Shown piece after piece: positions 1-8,083 of a stretch of DNA of 27,275 nucleotides. A program made the translations under genes and the position numbers. Numbering within the stretch: the first letter of the stretch is position 1; every line of letters begins with the position of its first letter. This DNA comes from an uncultured Bacteroides sp. (GTDB taxonomy: Bacteria > Bacteroidota > Bacteroidia > Bacteroidales > Bacteroidaceae): assembly GCF_958445495.1 (NCBI RefSeq), contig NZ_CAUCSQ010000056.1, forward strand, positions 1 through 27,275, given 5' to 3'. The notes under the pieces are model-generated. The model saw only the letters and a list, made by a program, of their open reading frames with translations. It did no database searches and was not told the origin of the DNA.

Positions 1-46
1 CCCCAACATTAAAAGTGTTGTGCTCTACCTGCTGAGCTAGCGAATC
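1..46 (-). tRNA. tRNA-Lys (anticodon UUU), 3' part cut off by the window edge
   Basis: Read on the minus strand from 46 down to 1, this is the 5' part of a tRNA. It has a 7-nt acceptor strand GATTCGC (46-40), TA, a D arm with stem GCTC/GAGC and loop AGCAGGTA (37-22), A, an anticodon stem CAACA/TGTTG (20-16 and 8-4) and the 7-nt loop CTTTTAA (15-9). The anticodon is TTT, so it reads lysine codons. The variable loop, T arm and 3' acceptor strand lie beyond position 1. A promoter with both consensus boxes sits just upstream. Confidence 0.9.
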
Positions 47-79
47 AATCCTTTTTGTTTTTCTTTCGAAATGCGGGTG

Positions 80-110
80 CAAAGGTAGAACATTTTTTTA
101 GAACTCCAAA
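80..110 (-). promoter_or_regulatory. Bacteroides-type promoter of the tRNA-Lys gene
   Basis: On the minus strand a -33 box TTTG (110-107) is followed by exactly 19 nt and then TACCTTTG (87-80). This matches the Bacteroides sigma-ABfr consensus TTTG-N19-21-TAnnTTTG. Transcription would start near 73, about 27 nt before the tRNA 5' end at 46. It is the best-formed promoter in the window. Its -33 box lies only about 20 bp from the divergent -7 element proposed for ettA. Confidence 0.7.
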
Positions 111-129
111 GGATTTCAAACATTTTTCT

Positions 130-137
130 TATCTTTG
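130..137 (+). promoter_or_regulatory. -7 element upstream of ettA
   Basis: TATCTTTG matches the TAnnTTTG -7 consensus and lies 31 nt before the ATG at 169. No TTTG is found at the expected 19-21 nt upstream, so only one of the two boxes is present. The element falls inside the upstream open stretch of the ettA frame, which supports starting ettA at 169. Confidence 0.5.
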
Positions 138-168
138 TACCATTATCAACAATATACATTATCAATAT

Positions 169-1857
169 ATGGCTGACGATAAAAAAATTATCTTCTCAAT
201 GGTGGGGGTGAGCAAAGCTTTTACACCCAATAAAAATGTACTGAAAAACATTTATTTATCATTCTTTTATGGGGCGAAAATCGGTATTATCGGACTTAAT
301 GGTTCCGGTAAGTCAACATTAATGAAGATTATTGCGGGTTTAGAAAAATCTTATCAAGGGGAGGTCGTATTTTCTCCGGGATATTCTGTGGGATATTTGG
401 CCCAGGAACCTTATCTTGATGATACAAAAACTGTAAAAGAAGTGGTGATGGAAGGTGTACAACCTATTGTTGATGCACTGACGGAATATGAGGATATTAA
501 CCAGAAGTTTGCTTTACCCGAATATTATGAGGACCAAGATAAAATGGATGCTCTTTTTACTCGCCAGGGTGAATTGCAAGATATTATTGATGCAACAGAT
601 GCATGGAATCTGGATAGCAAACTGGAACGTGCGATGGATGCACTTCGTTGTCCGCCAGAGGACCAACCGGTAGCCAATCTTTCCGGAGGTGAACGTCGTC
701 GGGTGGCACTTTGTCGTTTGTTATTGCAGAAACCGGATGTGCTGTTGTTGGATGAGCCTACCAATCATTTGGACGCAGAGTCTATCGACTGGTTGGAACA
801 ACATCTTCAACAGTACGAAGGAACAGTGATTGCAGTAACGCACGACCGTTATTTCCTTGACCATGTTGCAGGTTGGATTCTGGAGCTGGACCGTGGTGAA
901 GGTATTCCGTGGAAAGGAAATTACTCTTCCTGGTTGGAACAAAAGACGAAACGGATGGAGATGGAGGAAAAGACAGCTAGTAAACGTCGTAAGACATTAG
1001 AACGGGAATTGGAATGGGTTCGCATGGCTCCAAAAGCCCGTCAAGCGAAAGGTAAAGCCCGTCTGAATTCTTATGATAAGTTGTTGAATGAGGACGTGAA
1101 AGAGAAAGAAGAAAAGCTGGAAATCTTTATTCCGAATGGTCCTCGGTTGGGGAATAAAGTTATTGAAGCTAAACATGTAGCTAAAGCTTATGGTGACAAA
1201 CTCTTGTTCGACGACTTGAATTTTATGCTTCCTCCGAATGGTATTGTCGGTGTTATCGGTCCGAATGGTGCGGGAAAGACTACGCTTTTCCGTTTAATCA
1301 TGGGATTGGAAACTGTAGATAAAGGTGAATTTGAGGTAGGAGAGACTGTAAAAGTTGCGTATGTGGATCAACAGCATAAGGATATCGATCCGAACAAAAG
1401 CGTTTATCAGGTAATCTCCGGTGGTAATGATTTGATTCGTATGGGGGGACGTGACGTTAATGCCCGTGCTTATTTGTCCCGTTTTAACTTTTCCGGAGCT
1501 GATCAGGAAAAGCTTTGCGGCGTGCTTTCCGGTGGTGAAAGGAACCGTTTGCATTTGGCGATGGCTTTAAAAGAGGAAGGAAATGTATTGCTGCTTGATG
1601 AGCCTACCAATGATATCGACGTAAATACATTACGTGCTTTAGAGGAGGGTTTGGAAGATTTTGCAGGTTGCGCGGTTGTCATTTCCCATGACCGGTGGTT
1701 CCTTGATCGTATTTGCACACATATTTTGGCTTTCGAAGGAGACTCTAATGTATTTTACTTCGAAGGTTCCTATTCGGAATATGAAGAAAATAAACTGAAA
1801 CGTTTAGGGAATGAGGAACCGAAACGTGTTCGTTACAGAAAGTTGATGAGTGATTAG
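169..1857 (+). CDS. ettA: EttA-type ABC-F translational throttle ATPase
   Basis: This is a cytosolic ABC-F protein of 562 residues (E. coli EttA is about 555) with two ABC cassettes and no membrane domain. Cassette 1 has Walker A GLNGSGKST (42-50), signature LSGGE (171-175) and Walker B ending D195-E196. Cassette 2 has Walker A GPNGAGKTT (364-372), signature LSGGE (453-457) and D477-E478. The linker between the cassettes contains the EttA-type stretches GWILELDRGEGIPWKGNYSSWLEQ (split here as GWILELDRGEGI then PWKGNYSSW) and ELEWVR, characteristic of the P-site-tRNA-interaction region. The family binds the ribosomal E site and gates the first peptide-bond cycle according to the ATP/ADP ratio. 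The frame is open from 55, but ATG 169 begins the conserved N-terminus and follows a -7 box. It appears monocistronic, with a terminator at 1906-1937. Assignment to EttA rather than Uup is firm from the linker and C-terminus. Confidence 0.95.
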   Translation: MADDKKIIFSMVGVSKAFTPNKNVLKNIYLSFFYGAKIGIIGLNGSGKSTLMKIIAGLEKSYQGEVVFSPGYSVGYLAQEPYLDDTKTVKEVVMEGVQPIVDALTEYEDINQKFALPEYYEDQDKMDALFTRQGELQDIIDATDAWNLDSKLERAMDALRCPPEDQPVANLSGGERRRVALCRLLLQKPDVLLLDEPTNHLDAESIDWLEQHLQQYEGTVIAVTHDRYFLDHVAGWILELDRGEGIPWKGNYSSWLEQKTKRMEMEEKTASKRRKTLERELEWVRMAPKARQAKGKARLNSYDKLLNEDVKEKEEKLEIFIPNGPRLGNKVIEAKHVAKAYGDKLLFDDLNFMLPPNGIVGVIGPNGAGKTTLFRLIMGLETVDKGEFEVGETVKVAYVDQQHKDIDPNKSVYQVISGGNDLIRMGGRDVNARAYLSRFNFSGADQEKLCGVLSGGERNRLHLAMALKEEGNVLLLDEPTNDIDVNTLRALEEGLEDFAGCAVVISHDRWFLDRICTHILAFEGDSNVFYFEGSYSEYEENKLKRLGNEEPKRVRYRKLMSD

Positions 1858-1905
1858 GATTTTATTATAAATTGAAAGTTTATAAAATATTTATGAATGA
1901 AATTG

Positions 1906-1937
1906 AAAGGCCCTGCATCTTTTGCAGGGCTTTTTTT
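1906..1937 (+). terminator. Rho-independent terminator after ettA
   Basis: The stem GCCCTGCA (1910-1917) pairs with TGCAGGGC (1923-1930) around a 5-nt loop. It is flanked by an A-rich upstream arm (1906-1908) and seven T residues (1931-1937). It sits 48 nt after the ettA stop codon and separates ettA from the TonB receptor gene. Confidence 0.9.
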
Positions 1938-2015
1938 GTTTTCTAACGCAATAAAATGTTTATCTCTCTTAAAATTTTGTAGTATGAATGTAATGTAAGT
2001 CTAAATAATATTAAT

Positions 2016-2023
2016 TATCTTTG
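2016..2023 (+). promoter_or_regulatory. -7 element upstream of the TonB receptor gene
   Basis: TATCTTTG matches TAnnTTTG and lies 52 nt before the ATG at 2076, downstream of the ettA terminator. No TTTG occurs 19-21 nt upstream; the nearest, at 1976-1979, is too far away. The 1858-2075 gap otherwise holds only the terminator and AT-rich sequence. Confidence 0.5.
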
Positions 2024-2075
2024 TTCTGCAAATAAACTTATATTTAATAAAATCAATTAACAAACGAGCAGATTT

Positions 2076-4817
2076 ATGAGAGAACATTTAATTCGTTTCC
2101 TGCTAACAATTATTTTAATGTTAAGTATTGCCGTTACGACTATTGCCCAGACAACAGTGAAAGGACAGGTAGTAGACGTAGATACGGATGAACCATTAAT
2201 CGGCGCTACCGTAACTGTGGAGGGAGTTTCCCAGGGCAGTGTGACTGATGTAGACGGTAACTTTACTTTGAAAGTAGCTAAGAATGTAACTTTGATTATA
2301 AAGTATCTTGGTTATAAAGATTTACGGAAGAAGATAACCCGTGAAGGTGTCGTTGACTTGGGAATATTGAAATTGACTCCGGATGCTATCGCGTTGAATG
2401 ACGTAACCATTACTTCCTCAGTGGCTATAGCCCGTAAGACCCCTGTGGCTGTCTCAACTATTGACCCGGTTTTTATTGAAGAGAAATTGGGCACACAAGA
2501 ATTTCCGGAAATCTTAAAATCTACTCCGGGAGTATATGCCACTAAACAAGGTGGCGGATATGGTGATTCCAAAATTAATATGCGTGGTTTTAAGACTGAA
2601 AACATTGCTGTGATGATAAATGGCGTACCCATGAATGATATGGAGTGGGGTGGCGTTTACTGGTCGAATTGGGCCGGATTGTCAGATGTAACACGTTCGA
2701 TGCAAACCCAGAGAGGTTTGGGAGCTGCTAAAGTTTCTGCTCCATCCGTTGGTGGTTCTATCAATATAGTAACCAAAACGATTGATGCACAAAAGGGTGG
2801 TTCTATTTCTTATGCGATGGGAAATGACGGGTATAATAAAATTCTTTTTACTGTTTCTACAGGTTTGAGTAAATCAGGTTGGGCGATGTCTGTCTTGGGA
2901 GGTAAGACTTGGGGAGACGGCTATATTCAAGGAACGGAATTTGAAGGTTATAATTGGTTTGTGAATATAGCGAAACGTTTCAACGATAATCACCAGTTGT
3001 CTTTTACTGCGTTTGCAGCACCCCAATGGCATAATCAACGTAATAACAATGATGGGCTGTTTATTGACAGTTGGCAGTCATTAGCTAAAAACTACATGAA
3101 TGGGGATAGTCCGTATAAATATAATCCGACTTATGGTTTCGGTCGTAACGGAGAACGTAAGACCTCTTCATACAATCAGTACAATAAACCTCAGTTATCT
3201 TTGAATCATTTATGGCAAATCGATGAAAAATCGAGTTTGAGTACGGCGCTTTATGTTTCATTGGGACGTGGATATGGATATTCCGGACAAGGGCTAACGT
3301 CCGATGACAGAAATGCATGGTACGGTTCTTCTTATGGTACTTTGAATACAAAATTCCGTAAAGCGGATGGTACTTTTGCTTATGACGAGATTTATGATTT
3401 GAATGAAGCGAGTGAAAATGGTTCGGTGATGGCAATGTCCAAGTCTAAGAATGACCATAACTGGTATGGCTTGCTTTCTACCTATACCACTAAATTTGGA
3501 GAGAATTTTGATTTTTATGGTGGTGTTGATGTACGTTATTATAAGGGAACACATACTAATGAACTGGTCGACCTTTATGGAGGTGATTATTATGTAGATT
3601 CATCTTCCAGAAAGAATGTATTGGCAGATAACAATATAGCTGCGGCCAATCCGGATTTTGTGAATCAAAAACTAAAAGTCGGAGATGTCGTTTATCGTGA
3701 TTATGACGGCTTTGTCGTTTCAGAAGGTGCATTTGCCCAAGCAGAATATAATAAAGGTGATTTAAATGTGTTTGTTGCCGGCTCAATTTCTAATACGGGC
3801 AATTGGCGTTATGACCGTTTTTATTATGATAAAGCCCATGCAAAGTCAAAAACTGTAAATTTTATAGGTTGGACGGCAAAAGGCGGTTTAAACTATAATT
3901 TAGGAGAACATCATAATGTATTTGGTAATATCGGATTTATCAGTCGTGCTCCTTTCTTTTCAGGCGGTGCGTTTTTACAGTCTACAACAAGTAATATGAC
4001 TAACCCGGATGCTGTGAATGAGAAAATCTTTTCTGTGGAACTAGGTTATGGTTTCCGTTCTAAGTTTTTCACTGCTAATTTGAATATCTATCATACAAAA
4101 TGGATGGATAAGACGATGACTAAAGGCATTGAGGTTTTGGATAACGATAAATTCGTTGACCGTATGGGGTTGAATATGAGTGGTGTAGATGCTATTCATC
4201 AGGGAGTTGAATTGGATTTTGTAGCTAAACCCCTTTATTGGTTGGATGTTACAGGCATGCTTTCGATTGGAAACTGGAGATGGGCTAGTAATGCTAAAGG
4301 ATATTTCTATGATTCCTCCGGACAGCCGGTTGCGAAATATGGAAAGAATGCGGAAGGTAATGTGGAAATTGTCCATGCCTCAGGTATTCAGGCGGAAGAC
4401 CATGCCTCTATGACCGTTAATCTGAAAGATGTAAAAGTGGGAGGTTCTGCACAGACAACTGCTGCTTTAGGTACTATTTTTAAGATAAACAAACAGCTCC
4501 GTGTCGGAATAGACTGGAATTTATATGCACGTAATTATGCCGACTGGTCATTTAATGCCAGTGATATAGCTCTTAACGGAGTGAAAAACTATTCTACTCC
4601 TTGGCGCATTCCGACGGCCAGTACATTTGACTTGAATGCTAATTATCGTTTCGAAATAGGTAAGATTGACGCAAGTGTTTCCGGAAACGTAGAGAATGTA
4701 TTTAATCAGGAATATATTACGGATGCTACGGACGGTGGAAATCATGATTGGAAGACATCTTATGTATTCTATGGATTCGGTCGTACATTTAGTGTCAGAC
4801 TTAAACTTAATTTTTAA
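2076..4817 (+). CDS. TonB-dependent outer-membrane receptor with N-terminal carboxypeptidase-like domain
   Basis: A 913-residue outer-membrane transporter. A signal peptide covers about residues 1-25 (hydrophobic core, ending TTIAQ). It is followed by a carboxypeptidase-regulatory-like beta-sandwich (about 26-105: VKGQVVDVDTDEPLIGATV, then GNFTL and KYLGYK). A TonB plug domain follows (about 115-240, with STPGVYATKQGG, NMRGF, INGVPMND and GGSINIVTK). The rest is a large beta-barrel rich in alternating aromatic residues, ending in Phe (SVRLKLNF) as outer-membrane barrels do. Such receptors import ligands using TonB-ExbBD energy. The next gene, 21 nt downstream, encodes a lipoprotein that is probably its surface partner. 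The plug and architecture are TonB-receptor-like, but the partner is not a SusD homologue, so I do not call it SusC. The substrate cannot be read from the sequence. Confidence 0.93.
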   Translation: MREHLIRFLLTIILMLSIAVTTIAQTTVKGQVVDVDTDEPLIGATVTVEGVSQGSVTDVDGNFTLKVAKNVTLIIKYLGYKDLRKKITREGVVDLGILKLTPDAIALNDVTITSSVAIARKTPVAVSTIDPVFIEEKLGTQEFPEILKSTPGVYATKQGGGYGDSKINMRGFKTENIAVMINGVPMNDMEWGGVYWSNWAGLSDVTRSMQTQRGLGAAKVSAPSVGGSINIVTKTIDAQKGGSISYAMGNDGYNKILFTVSTGLSKSGWAMSVLGGKTWGDGYIQGTEFEGYNWFVNIAKRFNDNHQLSFTAFAAPQWHNQRNNNDGLFIDSWQSLAKNYMNGDSPYKYNPTYGFGRNGERKTSSYNQYNKPQLSLNHLWQIDEKSSLSTALYVSLGRGYGYSGQGLTSDDRNAWYGSSYGTLNTKFRKADGTFAYDEIYDLNEASENGSVMAMSKSKNDHNWYGLLSTYTTKFGENFDFYGGVDVRYYKGTHTNELVDLYGGDYYVDSSSRKNVLADNNIAAANPDFVNQKLKVGDVVYRDYDGFVVSEGAFAQAEYNKGDLNVFVAGSISNTGNWRYDRFYYDKAHAKSKTVNFIGWTAKGGLNYNLGEHHNVFGNIGFISRAPFFSGGAFLQSTTSNMTNPDAVNEKIFSVELGYGFRSKFFTANLNIYHTKWMDKTMTKGIEVLDNDKFVDRMGLNMSGVDAIHQGVELDFVAKPLYWLDVTGMLSIGNWRWASNAKGYFYDSSGQPVAKYGKNAEGNVEIVHASGIQAEDHASMTVNLKDVKVGGSAQTTAALGTIFKINKQLRVGIDWNLYARNYADWSFNASDIALNGVKNYSTPWRIPTASTFDLNANYRFEIGKIDASVSGNVENVFNQEYITDATDGGNHDWKTSYVFYGFGRTFSVRLKLNF

Positions 4818-4838
4818 TATTTAATTAATTGGAAGACG

Positions 4839-6767
4839 ATGAAGAAAAATCTGTTTATTTCATTGACAGTATTGATATTGCTGGCAGGATGTGATTACAA
4901 TGATAAGTACTTCGATGGCTTGGATGAGATTAGTAGACCGACTGATGTGAAGAAAATCGAATATACGTTGACTGATGAAGACTATGCGGCGGTTGCTTCT
5001 AATGAAACCAATAAAGCCTTGGCAGCGGAAAGAGGGCATGAAGAAGAGCTGGCAGCATTGAAAACTACTCTGACTTTTACTTCGACGATAACCTCTATTG
5101 AATATCTTCCTGCATTTATTGCGGCTAAGTGGTACACTGCGGATGATAAGTCTGTAGTAAAAATTACTTGTAATGAAGAAGGAGGAGATGCCAGTTTGTC
5201 TGAAGCGGTGATAAAGTTCAGTAAGGGGAAATTATACACTTTGACAGATGCCGATTATAAACAAGTTTGGGAAAAAGATATTAATATATTTTCGCCGTCC
5301 AAGCCTGCTTCGGATTATTTACCGGGTATTTTGGCCGGAGCTATTTCTGGTGCAGAAGCAGGTACTTATATTTATGCGTCATATAATGTGTCAGATCGCG
5401 AGCCGGTTGCTATAACCTATGCTTTTGAAGAGGACTTCGAAGGTACGTCGCATAAAACAGATATCGAAAGTACCAAGTGGAGCAACATTACTATAAAGGG
5501 GAACAATAAGTGGCAGGGATATCTGTTTGGAGCGAATTTATATGCCAATATTTCCGCTTATAGACATGAAGGAGAGCTGGATGCATATTTGGTTTCCCAG
5601 AAAATAAATATTAAAGAAAACATGTTGTTTACGTTTGATGCATTGTATGCTAATTATGTAGCTACGGGCGGTAAAGTATCGGTGTTGGTTTATACGGATT
5701 TGGATGAAGTGACAGCCGAAACTTTAGCTGCTGCAACTCCGGATGATTTGACTTCTCAGTTTCAGATTCCCACCTCTACATCAGGTAGCGGTGATTTTGA
5801 GAATGCAGGTAATGTAGATTTGTCTTCTTATGCCGGTAAAACAATTCGTATTGCATTCCACTATACGGGAAATGGTACTACTGGTGCAACCTCTACAATT
5901 CGCATTGATAATGTGGCTGTTAAAACTCCGGGGAAAAATACCTATTCCGTTGTCAATTCTCTTTATGAATACAATGGAGAAACCTGGGAAGCATATTCCG
6001 GTACGGACATCAGTGTGTTGAGTCAATCGGATTTTGTGCGTATGGGTTTGAAATATGACAACTTCAGTTCTTCCGCAAAACCGGATACATATCTGCCTAC
6101 TTATATGGCGTTGACTTATCCGTATGCGCAGAAAGATGATTTGAAATGTGTTGCATATAAATATTACGACGGTTCTACAACGGATATTCAGGTAGGAGAA
6201 TATAAATGTGGAGAAGGTAATGTCTGGAGTAGAACAAGTAATGTAGTAACCAATCAATTCAAACGTTCGAAAGGAGAATGGAAATACAGTCCAGATGTTA
6301 CGATTGAATTGAAACCGGGTAGAAACCAACCTGATGTAGCGGAGTACTATCAAGCGATTGTTGATTATGTGGCTAATGACCCTACGAAAGGTGAAGATTA
6401 TTATCAGACAGGCTATACGAATGCAGAGTTCTATTATGGAGCTTCATCATACCAAAATAATATAAGTTTCAATATCTCTTCATGGAGAAGCTCATGCCTG
6501 GCTGGAGAGCAAGCGTACGGTTCGTTGTCTGATGAAGAATTAAAAGCTTTAATGAATAAACGTCTACCGGAAGCGTTTATTCCGGCATTGGAAAAATTGC
6601 ATCCTGATGCAGACCTTTTGCCAAGCGGTGCAGAGCTTAATTATATTATAAATTTTGGAATTTATGAAGGTAGTTCGATAACGAAATGTACGCATACTAT
6701 TGCATATAAGGTGGTAGGTAAAGGTAAATTTGAGTATGTCCCGGATTCCTTCCAACCTCTTGAATAA
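4839..6767 (+). CDS. Surface-type lipoprotein with a choice-of-anchor-J-like domain, partner of the TonB receptor
   Basis: A 642-residue lipoprotein. The N-terminus has a lipobox LLAGC with Cys18 as the lipidated residue. Acidic residues follow (DYNDKYFDGLDE), as in Bacteroidetes lipoproteins exported to the cell surface. An N-terminal part (about 35-190) carries two similar strings, YTLTDEDY and YTLTDADY. The middle (about 197-365) resembles a choice-of-anchor-J/cleaved-adhesin jelly roll (FEEDFEG, KWQGYLFG, LSSYAGKTIRIAFHYTG, IRIDNV). The C-terminal third (about 370-642) is unassigned and contains a SDFVRMGLKYDNFSSSAKPD string. The short gap to the receptor gene implies one operon and a role in ligand capture at the surface. 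It lacks the helical TPR features expected of SusD. The jelly-roll call is by motif only; the ligand is unknown. Confidence 0.8.
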   Translation: MKKNLFISLTVLILLAGCDYNDKYFDGLDEISRPTDVKKIEYTLTDEDYAAVASNETNKALAAERGHEEELAALKTTLTFTSTITSIEYLPAFIAAKWYTADDKSVVKITCNEEGGDASLSEAVIKFSKGKLYTLTDADYKQVWEKDINIFSPSKPASDYLPGILAGAISGAEAGTYIYASYNVSDREPVAITYAFEEDFEGTSHKTDIESTKWSNITIKGNNKWQGYLFGANLYANISAYRHEGELDAYLVSQKINIKENMLFTFDALYANYVATGGKVSVLVYTDLDEVTAETLAAATPDDLTSQFQIPTSTSGSGDFENAGNVDLSSYAGKTIRIAFHYTGNGTTGATSTIRIDNVAVKTPGKNTYSVVNSLYEYNGETWEAYSGTDISVLSQSDFVRMGLKYDNFSSSAKPDTYLPTYMALTYPYAQKDDLKCVAYKYYDGSTTDIQVGEYKCGEGNVWSRTSNVVTNQFKRSKGEWKYSPDVTIELKPGRNQPDVAEYYQAIVDYVANDPTKGEDYYQTGYTNAEFYYGASSYQNNISFNISSWRSSCLAGEQAYGSLSDEELKALMNKRLPEAFIPALEKLHPDADLLPSGAELNYIINFGIYEGSSITKCTHTIAYKVVGKGKFEYVPDSFQPLE

Positions 6768-6795
6768 TAGAGAAGTCATTTGGGTATTATAAGAT

Positions 6796-6872
6796 GTAAA
6801 GAGACTGCCTGTATAGAATTGAAGATATATCATTTGAATGATAGAGTTTCTTTCTTTGGGCGGTCTCTTTAC
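6796..6872 (+). terminator. Large inverted repeat / probable terminator of the receptor-lipoprotein operon
   Basis: GTAAAGAGACTGCC (6796-6809) pairs with GGCGGTCTCTTTAC (6859-6872) with a single T-G wobble, enclosing 49 nt. T-rich sequence follows on the plus strand (TCTTTTGTTTTTTG, 6873-6886). It lies between convergent genes: the lipoprotein ends at 6767 and the EEP gene ends at 6937. It most likely terminates plus-strand transcripts, and possibly both. The loop is unusually long for an intrinsic terminator. Confidence 0.6.
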
Positions 6873-6936
6873 TCTTTTGTTTTTTGTGGATTTTATACGG
6901 TATGGGCTGCTTTTTTCTTAGATTTTATTTTCACTT

Positions 6937-8037
6937 CTATAGTTTTGTTCTCATGATTACCGGATTATGGTCGCTGTATTTCCAATTGGGAGAGAAATAA
7001 TCTATGCCTTTAAATTCGGAAGAATGAAGAATATAATCAATTCTCAATAAACGCTTGAAGTATTTGAAAGTGTACATATACCCGTGTCCGCAAGTTTGAA
7101 AGCCATCCAGCAGTTTGCCCCCTTTTATGGTATGGTATATATAGGAAGAAGGTAAAGAATTGAAATCCCCGCACACAAGGGTAGGGTGGGGAGAAGAAGA
7201 TACCAATTGATTGATAAGGTTGGCTTGTATGGCACGTTTTCGAAAATTGTCATATAAACCTTTGATAAGGGTAAGGGCGGCACGTTCAGTTCTTTGAGTA
7301 ACCTCTCTTTGAATCTCTTTTTTAAGTTTCTGTTTATTGCGGTTTACTTCTGTCGTTTGCAGATGGTTATTAAATAAACGGATTGTGCGGTTACTTACCT
7401 CAATGTCACACCAAAGACTGCAATTATTGGAGCCGGGATAGGTAATCAGACATTTTTCTTTAATGGGATAGCGGCTGAAAACAGCAAGTTGTAAAAGATG
7501 TCGCCCATCGGGAGAAGAAGGAACATAATAGAAAGGCCATTCTGAAAAAACAGTACGGAGACTATCGACTGTAAGCTCATTATTAATGCCGAATTCTTGA
7601 AAACAAATAATGTCAACTTTCAGGTTTCTTATTTGAGAAGCGATTTGTTTATATGAATGACCGGTCTGCTCATTGTTGAAATGATTGACATTGTAGGTGA
7701 ATACGGTCAATAGTCTGGGGGTATATGCATTGATTTGAACCTTGGGCTCGGAAGCCGAATGAAAAAGAGGAAACTGAAAGATACATTCCAGATAATTCCA
7801 ATTTCCGAGTATCGCAATCAGAGGAATAAAAGCCCAGTATCGCCAGCGAATTATCCAATAAACAGCAAAAATGAGATTTACCGACAAAAGTGCCGGTAAT
7901 CCCAAACCTATAAAAGGAATGAGTTGGGAATCGTCCGGTGAAGTGGTGCCGCTGAAAATACCTGTTAATGTAATGCCTGCTAACGCACAAGTCAACAATA
8001 TGGAAATGTAATAAAACAGTCTGTAAAAGGCTTTCAT
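6937..8037 (-). CDS. Membrane-anchored endonuclease/exonuclease/phosphatase (EEP) family protein
   Basis: A 366-residue protein with two to three hydrophobic segments in its first 90 residues, then an EEP (DNase I-like) catalytic domain from about residue 108. Family motifs are present: TYNVN near the domain start, CFQEFG with the metal-binding Glu148, GDFNS with Asp291 and Asn293, IDYIL, and the terminal SDHNPV with Asp356 and His357. EEP enzymes are Mg-dependent hydrolases of phosphodiesters (nucleic acids, phospholipid heads, inositol phosphates). The catalytic set looks complete, but the substrate cannot be told. The ATG at 8037 lies 46 nt downstream of the histidine kinase stop, so the two genes may be co-transcribed. 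The membrane anchor suggests action at the inner membrane, with the sidedness unresolved. Confidence 0.85.
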   Translation of the reverse strand: MKAFYRLFYYISILLTCALAGITLTGIFSGTTSPDDSQLIPFIGLGLPALLSVNLIFAVYWIIRWRYWAFIPLIAILGNWNYLECIFQFPLFHSASEPKVQINAYTPRLLTVFTYNVNHFNNEQTGHSYKQIASQIRNLKVDIICFQEFGINNELTVDSLRTVFSEWPFYYVPSSPDGRHLLQLAVFSRYPIKEKCLITYPGSNNCSLWCDIEVSNRTIRLFNNHLQTTEVNRNKQKLKKEIQREVTQRTERAALTLIKGLYDNFRKRAIQANLINQLVSSSPHPTLVCGDFNSLPSSYIYHTIKGGKLLDGFQTCGHGYMYTFKYFKRLLRIDYILHSSEFKGIDYFSPNWKYSDHNPVIMRTKL

Positions 8038-8083
8038 CTTTTTCTATTATATTAGAATCATCTTATTATACATGCATTTTGTA

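Noticed and set aside
55..168. In-frame extension of the ettA gene to an ATG at 55
   Set aside because: The extra 38 residues are not part of the EttA family, and the stretch contains the ettA -7 box and the tRNA promoter.
5781..6353. 190-codon open frame on the minus strand
   Set aside because: It lies wholly inside the lipoprotein gene; its composition is that of an antisense shadow, and it has no family motif or promoter.
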